Positions 8,559 through 17,013 of a stretch of 64,000 bases of DNA are shown piece by piece; the first letter of the stretch is position 1; each line of letters starts with the position of its first letter. Below the pieces are notes generated by a model. That model ran no database searches. It was not told where the DNA came from and worked only from the letters and a program-made list of their open reading frames with translations. Source of the DNA: Halarcobacter mediterraneus (GTDB lineage Bacteria; Campylobacterota; Campylobacteria; Campylobacterales; Arcobacteraceae); assembly GCF_004116625.1 (NCBI RefSeq), contig NZ_NXIE01000001.1, forward strand, positions 620,001-684,000. Reading direction: 5' to 3'. The position numbers were made by a program, and so were the translations under genes.

Positions 8559-8718
8559 AAAATGTTGAATTAAATATAGAAGATAAAAACCGTTTAATAC
8601 AAATGGCTTGGCAAGATAGAACTACTTTTGATGGAATAAAAAAAGAGTTCAAGGAAGAATGACAAAACATGAAAAAGAAGTTGATTTTAAACCAATAAGA
8701 TTTAAAGGACCATGGTAA
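8555..8718 (+). pseudogene. DUF2805/TIGR03643 gene split into two short frames
   Basis: Two tiny coupled frames lie between ubiB and uvsE. The first (8555-8662) encodes 35 residues including LIQMAWQDRTTFDGIKKEF, which matches the N-terminus of DUF2805/TIGR03643 proteins. The second (8659-8718) encodes 19 residues, TKHEKEVDFKPIRFKGPW after Met, resembling the C-terminal tail (TKH.K...RFK) of the same family. The central segment (normally GLSE..VI..MR..L...S...LWR.RV) is missing and the frame changes. A deletion remnant is most likely. All junctions are ATGA or TAATG overlaps, so both pieces may still be translated. Confidence 0.6.
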
Positions 8719-9596
8719 TGTATAGATTTGGATTTTTTTGTTCAAAAAGTGATAATAGTTTATCAACAAATAGAACTATGAATTTAAACAATTTAAACTA
8801 TGAAAATATTGAAAAAAAAGTAGCTCAAAATGCAAAAGAACTAATTGATTTACTAGAATACTCAAAAAGCCAAGACTACCCTATTTTTAGACTTGGAAAT
8901 TCTTTTGTTCCTTTTATTTCCCATAAACTTTTTGATATGGGGTGGCTTGATAAATTAGCACCTATTTTTGATAAAACAAAAGAGAGATTAAAAGATTTTG
9001 ATATAAGAATCACAATACATCCAGGACAATATACAGTTTTAAACTCACCAAAAGAGAATGTTATAGAAAACTCTTTAAGAGAATTAGAAATGTTTTTTTG
9101 GCTTTTTGATAGACTTGGAATTGATGATAATGGAACAGTACTAATTCATGGTGGTGGAGCTTATGGAGATAAAGTTTCTGCTATGGAAAGACTTATTGAA
9201 ACTATCGAAAAAGAAGATTGGTTAAAACAAAGACTAGCTTTAGAAAATGATGAAAGAGTTTATACAGCAGATGAGATTCTTGATGTATGCCAAGCTACGA
9301 AAATACCAATGGTTTTTGATATATATCATCATAGCCTAAATTTAAGTGAATTTAATCCAAAAGATATACTTAAAACTTGGGGGAATAAAAGACCTAAAGT
9401 TCATCTTTCTTCAAAAGGTGAAGGTAAATTTGGGAATCACGCTGATTATATCGAAGCAAAAGACCTCTTTGAACTTGAAAATATGTTTACAGAAGATACT
9501 AAAAATATAGATATTATGGTTGAAGCAAAGAAAAAAGAACTTGCAATACAAAAGTTGAAAGAAAATATTACAAATTGTAATAAAAAATGCTCATAA
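8718..9596 (+). CDS. uvsE: UV DNA damage endonuclease UvsE
   Basis: 292-residue TIM-barrel nuclease of the UvdE/UvsE family, which nicks DNA 5' to UV photoproducts. The start reads FGFFCSKSDNSLSTNRTMNL (family: C......S.NRT). Metal and active-site segments follow: FRLGNSFVPFISH, ITIHPGQYTVLNSP near residue 98, a LIHGGGAYGDK segment near 140, LENDERVYTADEIL near 175, and VFDIYHHSLN near 197. I chose the ATG at 8718 (TAATG overlap, AAAGGA eight bases before) over one at 8712. It is part of the run that continues into the radical-SAM repair pair. Confidence 0.93.
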   Translation: MYRFGFFCSKSDNSLSTNRTMNLNNLNYENIEKKVAQNAKELIDLLEYSKSQDYPIFRLGNSFVPFISHKLFDMGWLDKLAPIFDKTKERLKDFDIRITIHPGQYTVLNSPKENVIENSLRELEMFFWLFDRLGIDDNGTVLIHGGGAYGDKVSAMERLIETIEKEDWLKQRLALENDERVYTADEILDVCQATKIPMVFDIYHHSLNLSEFNPKDILKTWGNKRPKVHLSSKGEGKFGNHADYIEAKDLFELENMFTEDTKNIDIMVEAKKKELAIQKLKENITNCNKKCS

Positions 9597-9621
9597 AAAT
9601 TTTCTAAGTTAAAATATCTTT

Positions 9622-10863
9622 ATGAAAAAAGATATTTATGAAAAGATGCAAATCTTGGCAGATAGTGCAAAATATGACGTCAGTTGTAGTTCTAGTGGAA
9701 GTGATAATAACTATAAAACTGGAGAATTAGGAGCTACACATAATAGTGGTATCTGTCATACTTTTACAGCTGATGGAAGATGCGTTTCCCTTTTAAAAGT
9801 CTTACTTACAAATTTTTGTATTTATGACTGTGCTTATTGTATAAATAAAAAAAGTAATGACATAAAAAGAGCAGCTTTTTCACCTAGAGAACTTGCTGAT
9901 GTTACAATAAACTTTTATAAAAGAAATTATATAGAAGGTCTTTTTTTAAGTTCTGGAATAATTCAAAGTGAAGACAATACTATGAATATGATATTAAGAA
10001 CTTTAAAGATTTTAAGATATGAATACCACTTTAACGGATATATCCATGTAAAATTGATTCCTGGAGCAGATGAAAAATTAATAGAACAAGTAGTAAATTT
10101 AGCAAATAGAGTTAGCTCAAATATTGAACTGCCTAGTGATAACTCCTTAAAACTACTTGCTCCAAATAAAACAAAGGAAAAGGTTTTACAACCTCTAAAG
10201 TATGCAAGAGATATTAGCTTAGAAAAAGATACAAAACCAATAGGAATGAGTACCCAATTAATAGTTGGAGCAAGTCCTGAAAGTGATAAAGATATTTTAA
10301 AATTAAGTTCTGTGTTATATGACAAAGCACTTTTAAAAAGAGTCTATTATAGTGCATATATTCCAGTGAATGATGATAAAAACCTTCCAGCAATAATAAA
10401 CAAACCACCACTATTAAGAGAACACAGACTTTATCAAGCTGATTGGCTTTTAAGATTTTATGATTTTTCTTATGATGAAATTGTAAATGATGAGTTTCCA
10501 AATCTTGATGAAGAAGTTGACCCTAAAACTTCATGGGCACTTTTAAACTTACAATACTTCCCAATGGAAATAAATAAAGCAAGTAAAGAGGAACTTCTTA
10601 GAATTCCTGGAATCGGCGTAAGAGGAGTATTTAAAATATTAAAAGCTAGACGTTTTAAATCTTTAGATTTTGAGGATTTAAAAAAACTTAAAATATCACT
10701 AAAAAGAGCAAAGTATTTTATAACTTGTAAAGGTAAGAATAAAATTAAAACTCCTTTTTATAAAGAAGATATAAGACAAGCAATAATTGCACCACCAAAA
10801 AAGAAAATAATACAACCTTCACTATTTGATATAAACTATAGTCATATTACAGGTGAACTATGA
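9622..10863 (+). CDS. Putative DNA modification/repair radical SAM protein (TIGR03916 type)
   Basis: 413-residue radical SAM protein. The N-terminus carries AHNSGI-like text (ELGATHNSGICHTFTADGRC) followed by the cluster motif NFCIYDCAYCINK (CxxxCxxC, near residues 70-75). The C-terminal part has a helix-hairpin-helix DNA-binding element, INKASKEELLRIPGIGVRG, near residue 317. This matches TIGR03916, the radical SAM family linked to a UDG-family domain. The reaction is unknown. It overlaps the DUF4130 gene by four bases and follows uvsE by 25 bases, which supports a DNA-damage role, perhaps on photoproducts. Confidence 0.9.
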   Translation: MKKDIYEKMQILADSAKYDVSCSSSGSDNNYKTGELGATHNSGICHTFTADGRCVSLLKVLLTNFCIYDCAYCINKKSNDIKRAAFSPRELADVTINFYKRNYIEGLFLSSGIIQSEDNTMNMILRTLKILRYEYHFNGYIHVKLIPGADEKLIEQVVNLANRVSSNIELPSDNSLKLLAPNKTKEKVLQPLKYARDISLEKDTKPIGMSTQLIVGASPESDKDILKLSSVLYDKALLKRVYYSAYIPVNDDKNLPAIINKPPLLREHRLYQADWLLRFYDFSYDEIVNDEFPNLDEEVDPKTSWALLNLQYFPMEINKASKEELLRIPGIGVRGVFKILKARRFKSLDFEDLKKLKISLKRAKYFITCKGKNKIKTPFYKEDIRQAIIAPPKKKIIQPSLFDINYSHITGEL

Positions 10864-11588
10864 TTTTAATCTATGATAAAACCTTTGAAGGCTTTTTAAG
10901 CTTAGTATATGATGTGTATTATGAAAACTTACATCCTACAAAAATCATAAATCAAAAGCCTGACACACTACTTTTAGAAGAAATAAAAGAAATAAAAACC
11001 TATGAAGAAAAAAGTCTAAAAGTTTTAGAAGCTATAAAAAACAAGTTTCCTAAAAAATGTTTTGAGTTAATACTTAATATTTTTATGTGTGATACCAAAG
11101 AGTTTGAACTATATCTTTTAAAATATATTATTTTAGGCTTTAAAAACAATAAGGAACTTTTTAATATAAATAACCCTGAAGTCTTTTTTTTACAAAATTT
11201 GGAAAAAGAATTATTTCGACATCTACATAAAATGACTGGCTTTACAAGATTTGAAGAACTTGAAGATGGAACTTTATATGCAAAAATTGAAACAAAGTTT
11301 AACATCGTATATTTTTTGGGCAAGCATTTTTATAAAAGATTAAATAATCAAAAATATATTATTCATGATATAAATAGAAAACTTGCATTTATAAAAAGCA
11401 GTGAATATTTAGGTGTTCAAAATATTGCTTATTTTGAAGAACCTAAACTATCACAAGATGAAAAAAAATTCAAAAAACTTTGGACAACTTTTTTTGAAGC
11501 AGTATCAATTGAAACGAGAGAAAATAAAAAATGTCAACAAAACTTTGTACCACTTTTATATAGAACTTATATGACTGAGTTTTTATAA
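10860..11588 (+). CDS. DUF4130 / TIGR03915 probable DNA metabolism protein
   Basis: 242 residues. It opens with ILIYDKTFEGFLSLVYDVY, then has RHLHKMTGFTRFEEL near residue 118 with LYAKIETKFNIVYFLGKHF after it, and LWTTFFEAVSIETREN near 201. All are signatures of TIGR03915, the obligate partner of TIGR03916 radical SAM proteins. In many bacteria this domain is fused to a UDG-like domain (TIGR03914). Here there is no such C-terminal domain, so it is the short stand-alone form. Function is unknown; co-translation with the radical SAM gene (ATGA overlap) indicates a two-protein unit. Confidence 0.88.
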   Translation: MILIYDKTFEGFLSLVYDVYYENLHPTKIINQKPDTLLLEEIKEIKTYEEKSLKVLEAIKNKFPKKCFELILNIFMCDTKEFELYLLKYIILGFKNNKELFNINNPEVFFLQNLEKELFRHLHKMTGFTRFEELEDGTLYAKIETKFNIVYFLGKHFYKRLNNQKYIIHDINRKLAFIKSSEYLGVQNIAYFEEPKLSQDEKKFKKLWTTFFEAVSIETRENKKCQQNFVPLLYRTYMTEFL

Positions 11589-11615
11589 AACTTAACTTTA
11601 CATAAAAAACACATT

Positions 11616-11635
11616 ATTTACATTTTTATGTAAAT
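11616..11635. repeat. Perfect 8-bp stem-loop in the gap after DUF4130
   Basis: ATTTACAT, TTTT, ATGTAAAT forms a perfect palindrome in the 162-base intergenic stretch. It lies about 30 bases after the DUF4130 stop. It could be a weak terminator or an operator. No T-run follows it on the plus strand. Confidence 0.4.
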
Positions 11636-11730
11636 AAAAGCGTTTTAATATAAGTTAAAGATAAAAGTAAAATACCTCTTAAAAAATAAAGATATAAATA
11701 TCAAAGTAACTTTTCATTAGTATTTAAATA

Positions 11731-11750
11731 GGAAGTATTATTAATACTCC
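11731..11750 (-). terminator. Hairpin just after the MFS stop
   Basis: AGTATT and AATACT arms, extended by GG/CC pairs with one bulged base, directly follow the stop of the minus-strand MFS gene. The T-tract on the minus strand is poor (TATTTAAATA), so termination strength is uncertain. Confidence 0.4.
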
Positions 11751-12935
11751 CTAAACCTTATAAAACTTATATATAACAAATACTACTAAAACTACAGCAA
11801 AAGCTTCAAACAGAAACATTACTTTATAATCAAAATTTGAGATAATTATTCCTGCAATTACAGCAGAAATTATCCTTGTAAGAGAAAATAGACTTGATTG
11901 AATCGCATAATCAACAGCTTTACTTGAACTTCTACTATAATCCATTATAAGAGAAAATATAATTGCAGAAGAAAAAGTAATAGAAGCTGCACTTAAAGTA
12001 ACTACAACTAATAAAGCAAAATATGAAAAATGTTCAAAATACTCAATACTAAATAGACTTAAAATAGTTATTATATTTACAAAAGCAAAAAGAATAAGTA
12101 TACTTTTTTTAGAAAACTTTTTGCCCACAATACTGGCAATAAAACCAGCAAAAAAACCAATAATACTTCCATAAATTCCCACATAAAAAGCTACATTATC
12201 AGGGCTAACTCCTTTTAAAATCAAATAAGGTTTTAAGAACACCCAAACGGCACTTATAAAAGCGAAGTAGAAACTTAATATAAAAATCCAAATTCCTATA
12301 TTTTTTTGTTTAAAAAAAGATATTAAAGCTTTAAAAGATACGGGTTCTTCTTTTATAGTTTTATTGTTTTCTTCAATAAAGTAAAGAGCAAACAATGATA
12401 TTAAAACTAAAATTGACATTATTATAAAAGTATTTTGCCAAGCTAGATGATTATAAAAAAGTAAAAAAACTCCTCCACCTAAAAGTGCAGCTACAAAAAA
12501 AGAGCTTGATTTATATGAACCAGCAATTATTCTTTCTTCTTTTGTAAAAACTTTTATTGACAAGGCATTTAAAGGGATATCAACAAAAGTTGCAACTAAA
12601 GTTGTAAGTATTATTGCAAGTAGCACTATATATACATTATCTTGTAAAGATAAAAAACTAATTGCAAATAAAAGAATTGCATATAAGATTGTTATAAATA
12701 TAATCCATTTTTTATAATGATTCTTTTCAAAAATAAACTTATCAATTGGAACAGAAAATAAAAACTTTATAACAGCAGGTAAACCTACCATTTGAAACAT
12801 TCCGATTAACTTAGAATCAAAACCTTCCATTTGCAAAATCATAGGCATTCCCAACATAAAAAAAATAAAAGGACTCAAAAATGCTGCATGTAAAATACCA
12901 AAAAGAATATTCTTTTTTATTAGTTGTGTATTCAT
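11751..12935 (-). CDS. MFS transporter, RhtX/AmpG-like siderophore permease candidate
   Basis: 394 residues with about 12 hydrophobic segments. The opening GMPMILQMEGFDSKLIGMFQ and the GLPAVIKFLFSVPIDKF segment near residue 52 resemble the AmpG/RhtX/FptX subgroup, which imports siderophores or muropeptides across the inner membrane. It is the last of three minus-strand genes after a TonB receptor and a methyltransferase, only four bases behind the methyltransferase. That context favours transport of the same ligand as the receptor. The substrate is not shown by the sequence. Confidence 0.8.
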   Translation of the reverse strand: MNTQLIKKNILFGILHAAFLSPFIFFMLGMPMILQMEGFDSKLIGMFQMVGLPAVIKFLFSVPIDKFIFEKNHYKKWIIFITILYAILLFAISFLSLQDNVYIVLLAIILTTLVATFVDIPLNALSIKVFTKEERIIAGSYKSSSFFVAALLGGGVFLLFYNHLAWQNTFIIMSILVLISLFALYFIEENNKTIKEEPVSFKALISFFKQKNIGIWIFILSFYFAFISAVWVFLKPYLILKGVSPDNVAFYVGIYGSIIGFFAGFIASIVGKKFSKKSILILFAFVNIITILSLFSIEYFEHFSYFALLVVVTLSAASITFSSAIIFSLIMDYSRSSSKAVDYAIQSSLFSLTRIISAVIAGIIISNFDYKVMFLFEAFAVVLVVFVIYKFYKV

Positions 12936-12939
12936 TTCT

Positions 12940-13935
12940 TTACTTTCTTACTATATGAATTTGAGTTTTTGTTAGAGGAAACTGTTCAGTAGTGTATGAA
13001 TTTATATTTCTAAAACCTACTTTTTCAAAGGCTTGAGACAAGTGCATAGGTTTGAAAGTTGTTCTTCCTTGAAGTTTTAAGCCAAGAAAATAGAAAAAAC
13101 TATCTTCATATTGTTCTTTTTCTTCCCCTATTTCCACATGGGCACTTATTAAAATTCCATTTGGATTCAAGGCTTTATAGATTTTTTCTAATACCTCATC
13201 TTTATTTTCAAAGAAATAAAAGATATTGCTACACCAAATAAAATCATAATTAGAACCTATTTCATCATTTTGAATATCTCCACCTACAAATTTAACTCTA
13301 TTATCTAAATTATATTCACTAATATGCTCTTTTACTACCTCAGCTAAATCAGGGAAATCAAATAATACACCTGAAAGATTAGGATATTTATTTATAATTT
13401 CTAAGCCCAGTACTCCAGAAGAACAGCCTAGGTCTAGCATTTTTTTCATTTTGGGGAAGTCTTGTATTTCTTGAACTATTTCTAGAACAGTTTTTGAAAT
13501 TAGATTCTTTTGTTCTTGTTTTAAAGATTTTTTTGAAGCATTTGCCCAAAGTTTTGAATTTTTTGCCAAGGCTTGTTTAGCTGAGCCTTCACTAATAAGT
13601 TTTGACATAACTTTTCTACTATGAGTACTAAGTTCTTTTCTATGTAAAAATACATCTCCACAATATGAAGATGTATTATATACGAAATATTTTTTTGCTA
13701 AAGAGCTGTTTATATAAAAACTTTTTTCTTTTTTAATTAAATCCATCATAGCCAATGCTTCTAAGAGTATTTGGGTATTTTCTTTATTAGTATTAAGATA
13801 AGAAAGTAGTTTTTCTAAATCTATATTCTCTTCTTCTAAATACATAAAAAGTTTTAATTTTAAAGCTATTGCTAGAACTTCTACTTTATTTTGTTCTAGA
13901 AGCATTGTTAGATATTTGTTTATTCCTATATTCAT
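12940..13935 (-). CDS. Class I SAM-dependent methyltransferase with dimerisation domain
   Basis: 331 residues. The first 90 or so form a winged-helix dimerisation domain (LKLKLFMYLEEENIDLEKLLSYL..., ALAMMDLIKKEKSFYIN) typical of plant-type O-methyltransferases. The catalytic part has the SAM loop MLDLGCSSGVLGLEI near residue 165, GVLFDFPDL near 190 and FVGGDIQND near 215. It sits between a TonB receptor (eight bases upstream) and an MFS gene. Methylating a catecholate or siderophore-like ligand is a guess from context. Confidence 0.8.
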   Translation of the reverse strand: MNIGINKYLTMLLEQNKVEVLAIALKLKLFMYLEEENIDLEKLLSYLNTNKENTQILLEALAMMDLIKKEKSFYINSSLAKKYFVYNTSSYCGDVFLHRKELSTHSRKVMSKLISEGSAKQALAKNSKLWANASKKSLKQEQKNLISKTVLEIVQEIQDFPKMKKMLDLGCSSGVLGLEIINKYPNLSGVLFDFPDLAEVVKEHISEYNLDNRVKFVGGDIQNDEIGSNYDFIWCSNIFYFFENKDEVLEKIYKALNPNGILISAHVEIGEEKEQYEDSFFYFLGLKLQGRTTFKPMHLSQAFEKVGFRNINSYTTEQFPLTKTQIHIVRK

Positions 13936-13943
13936 TTTCTTTC

Positions 13944-15932
13944 CTAAAACTTATATGCTAATTGAATACCAAATTCTCTATCATCAAAGTATGCTGTATT
14001 TGTACCATTTACAAAAGCATTTGTTGCATGATGTTCTTTATCAAATATATTTTTTCCATAAAAATAAATCTCAAAGTTTTTGGTTTCATATCCTATTTTT
14101 GTATTAACTAGTTCATATGCTTTTTGATAATATTTATTTTCAACATCATAATAAGTCTTTCCATAGCCATTTACATCTACCCTTGCAAAATATCCATCAA
14201 GATTTTTATATTGTAACCCTATATTAAAATTATATTTTGGAGCAAAGGTTGAATAGTTATCACTATAATCTCCATTTATGTCTTTATAGTCATCAAATTT
14301 TGTACTATTTATTCCTGTACTTGCAAAAAGTGTTAAATCCTCACTTAAAAAAGCTTGTAATTCTAACTCTATTCCTTTTGATTTTGCTTTTGCTGCATTT
14401 ACCATATATACAACTGCAGGCATAGGCATTTCTTGTACTTGCATATCATCTATATCCATATAATAAATAGCTGAACTAAAAAGAAGTGAGTCATTAAGAA
14501 ATAAACCTTTATATCCTAATTCATAAGAAGTAAGTGATTCTTCATCATAAACTTTATTTTCATTGCTTGGAGCAAAAGGATTAAATCCTCCACTTCTATA
14601 ACCTTTTGCAACTGTAAAATAAGTAGAACTATCTTTGTTAATATCATAAATAAGTGATAGTTTTGGAGAAAAGTTATTAAAACTTTCTTCTAAATCAATA
14701 TTTCGTAAAGCTACTTGTATATCTTTTTTCTCATAGTCATATCTTAATCCAGCATTTATACTAAGCTTTTGTGTTATTGGTGTAGTTACATTTGTAAAAA
14801 CACTATATGACTTTGAATTTAAATCCTGAGGAACAGAATTTGAACCTGTTGGATCCATCATTGTAATTCTTTTAAAGAATACTTCATCATCTTGTTTATC
14901 TAAATATATACCTGATACAACTTTTGTATCTGCAAAATTGTTTTCCAATCTGAACTCTTGAGATAAAGTATCAAATTCATAGTCTCTATACATATGAACA
15001 ATAGTATTAGAAGTTAAGTCACTATCTACTGCTGTTTTATCCTTGTGAATTCTTTTGGATGTTATTGAAGTAAATTTTGTATCTTCATTAATATCATAAT
15101 CTACACTTAATGCAAAATTACTCGTAGTAGGTTTAACATATCCTACCAGATTTGAAGACACTTGAACATTATCAAGATTTAATCCAGCTTTTGCCCAATC
15201 TGAAGAACCATTATTCATTTCCATTCTCGAAGCAATGAATGAAATATCTAAATTATCTGTAGGAGTATATCTAAAGTTTAATTTTCCATAATCACTTTCT
15301 TTGTCATTTTCATCTGCTCCTGTAAAAGTATTTTTTATATAGCCATCTTTTTCAGTATGCTTATATGTTAAGCTTCCATAAAACTTATCTTTTATTATTG
15401 CCCCTGAAACCTTTGCTCCAAATTCTCTTTTTCCATCAGTACCTATAGTAGTAAAGATTTTTCCTCTTGTTTCATTATCTGGCTTTTTTGTTATAACATT
15501 TATAACACCTACTTCTGAGTTTTTACCATATAAGGTTCCTTGCGGTCCTTTTAAAACTTCTATTCTTTCTATATCTAACAAACCATCATTAAAACCAAAA
15601 CTACTCATAGTAGGAACCCCATCAACATACAGACTTACAGGAGTAGAAAAAGATACAATATTTGCAGCAACTCCTCTCATAGAAGGAGCTACTAAGCCTG
15701 GCTGACCAGAGTTAAAAAACATTAAAGATGGAACATAAGCTGCAATATCTTCTAAAGTCTCTATATTCTTATTTTCAATATCTTCATTATCTATAACTGT
15801 TACAGAAGCAGGAACTTTTAAAATATTTTCTTCTGTTTTAGTTGCTGTTATTGTAATATCATTTAAAGTGATATTTGAAGCTGCACTTAACGAAATAGCA
15901 CTACATAAAAGTAGAGTTTTTATTTTCCTCAT
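13944..15932 (-). CDS. TonB-dependent outer-membrane receptor (FyuA-like siderophore type)
   Basis: 662 residues: signal peptide (KTLLLCSAISLSAAS), TonB-box-like DITITATK near residue 25, plug domain with SMRGVAANIVSFSTPVSLYV near 105 and RIEVLKGPQGTLYGKNSEVG near 127, then a beta barrel ending in the aromatic terminus QLAYKF. The plug text resembles yersiniabactin-type (FyuA) receptors. With the methyltransferase and MFS behind it and an AraC regulator divergent from it, the layout parallels siderophore import loci. The ligand is unknown. A perfect palindrome sits in its promoter region. Confidence 0.9.
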   Translation of the reverse strand: MRKIKTLLLCSAISLSAASNITLNDITITATKTEENILKVPASVTVIDNEDIENKNIETLEDIAAYVPSLMFFNSGQPGLVAPSMRGVAANIVSFSTPVSLYVDGVPTMSSFGFNDGLLDIERIEVLKGPQGTLYGKNSEVGVINVITKKPDNETRGKIFTTIGTDGKREFGAKVSGAIIKDKFYGSLTYKHTEKDGYIKNTFTGADENDKESDYGKLNFRYTPTDNLDISFIASRMEMNNGSSDWAKAGLNLDNVQVSSNLVGYVKPTTSNFALSVDYDINEDTKFTSITSKRIHKDKTAVDSDLTSNTIVHMYRDYEFDTLSQEFRLENNFADTKVVSGIYLDKQDDEVFFKRITMMDPTGSNSVPQDLNSKSYSVFTNVTTPITQKLSINAGLRYDYEKKDIQVALRNIDLEESFNNFSPKLSLIYDINKDSSTYFTVAKGYRSGGFNPFAPSNENKVYDEESLTSYELGYKGLFLNDSLLFSSAIYYMDIDDMQVQEMPMPAVVYMVNAAKAKSKGIELELQAFLSEDLTLFASTGINSTKFDDYKDINGDYSDNYSTFAPKYNFNIGLQYKNLDGYFARVDVNGYGKTYYDVENKYYQKAYELVNTKIGYETKNFEIYFYGKNIFDKEHHATNAFVNGTNTAYFDDREFGIQLAYKF

Positions 15933-15981
15933 TTTGTATTCCTTAATAAAAATTTTACAATAGGTATTCTATAATTCTATA

Positions 15982-16002
15982 TAATGATATTCAATATCAT
16001 TA
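15982..16002. promoter_or_regulatory. Perfect 21-bp palindrome between TonB receptor and AraC gene
   Basis: Arms TAATGATATT and AATATCATTA flank a central C. The core TGATATT-C-AATATCA is one mismatch per arm from the classical Fur 7-1-7 element. It lies 49 bases before the receptor start and 41 before the AraC start. It is either a Fur box or the AraC operator. Confidence 0.75.
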
Positions 16003-16043
16003 GTATTTCAAAAGGTTTTTTTTATATTCTATAAGGAATTATT

Positions 16044-16970
16044 ATGTGCAAACTAGATTTAAATGATTATAGTCAATCTTCAAAAGATATAAGTTACTTT
16101 AATCCAAACCTACCAAAAGATATAGCTATAAGTAATAATGAAAATATTCAACTTCAAGAAGATTTTTATATATTAAGAACAAATTATAAGTTTAATCAAA
16201 AAACCCAATTAAAAGCAAAACAAAAAGGCAAAAAGTTTGTAATAACCTTTACTCTTAAAGGAAATGCAAAATACGAAAACCATAATAAACAAATAGTTGA
16301 TTTCAAAAAAGGATATACTACTATTAGTATTTTTGAACAATCTAATGGCGTTCGAAGATTTGAAGATAAGGAAATAGATCAACTTAGAATAATACTAAAT
16401 GAAAACTTTTTAAAAAGAAACTTTCAAACAACTCTTTTGGATAAATACTTAGATAACTCAAAAATTAAACTTATTGACTTTTCTCCCACAAGTTTTGAAT
16501 CTCAAGTTTTAATAGAAGAAATACTTGATTATGAAAAAGATAGTGAGCTTAATTGTATTTATTTACAAAGTAAGGCCTTAGAAATTTTACACTTAGAAAT
16601 AAATAGAATAAATAAAAACAATGATAAAAAACTATTTTTAGATGAATATGATACAAAACAAATATATAAAGCAAAAGAGATATTGTTTAAAAATATAAAA
16701 AATCCACCTTCTATTGTAGAATTAGCAAAACAAGTTCACCTAAATGAATTTAAACTAAAAAATGGTTTCAAACAAGTATTTAATACAACACCCTATAAAC
16801 TATTATTTAAATATAAAATGCAAAAAGCCAAACAATTATTACAAAGTCAAGAATACAATGTAAATGAAGTAGCAAAAGAGTGTGGATATAAATACTCAAA
16901 TAACTTTAGTGATGCCTTTTATAAAGAGTTTAATATCTCTCCAAAAAGTTTTATGAATATCAAGAAATGA
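16044..16970 (+). CDS. AraC family regulator, PchR/YbtA-like
   Basis: 308 residues. An N-terminal sensing domain of about 200 residues is followed by a double helix-turn-helix. The first HTH contains VELAKQVHLNEFKLKNGFKQ (near residue 233), followed by FNTTPYKLLFKYKMQKAKQL; the second has VNEVAKECGYKYSNNFSDAF near 275, closing with KEFNISPKSF. The LNEFKLK.GFKQ..G/NTTP text is typical of PchR/YbtA-type siderophore-sensing activators. It is divergent from the TonB receptor across a shared palindrome, so it most likely controls that operon when the ferric siderophore is present. Confidence 0.88.
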   Translation: MCKLDLNDYSQSSKDISYFNPNLPKDIAISNNENIQLQEDFYILRTNYKFNQKTQLKAKQKGKKFVITFTLKGNAKYENHNKQIVDFKKGYTTISIFEQSNGVRRFEDKEIDQLRIILNENFLKRNFQTTLLDKYLDNSKIKLIDFSPTSFESQVLIEEILDYEKDSELNCIYLQSKALEILHLEINRINKNNDKKLFLDEYDTKQIYKAKEILFKNIKNPPSIVELAKQVHLNEFKLKNGFKQVFNTTPYKLLFKYKMQKAKQLLQSQEYNVNEVAKECGYKYSNNFSDAFYKEFNISPKSFMNIKK

Positions 16971-16983
16971 CATATCATTCTCC

Positions 16984-17013
16984 TTGACAACATACCATAA
17001 GGTATGGTACTAT
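16984..17013 (+). promoter_or_regulatory. Consensus sigma-70 promoter with a dyad in its spacer
   Basis: TTGACA (16984-16989) and TACTAT (17008-17013) are separated by 18 bases. The spacer and -10 hold the perfect inverted repeat TACCATA-AGG-TATGGTA (16993-17009). A dyad placed over the promoter is the usual layout of a repressor-controlled promoter. It begins 13 bases after the AraC stop and faces the DUF3995 gene. Confidence 0.65.

Noticed and set aside
12940-13935. Methyltransferase as part of a siderophore biosynthesis cluster
   Set aside because: No NRPS, NIS synthetase or other biosynthetic gene is nearby, so only uptake-linked modification is suggested.
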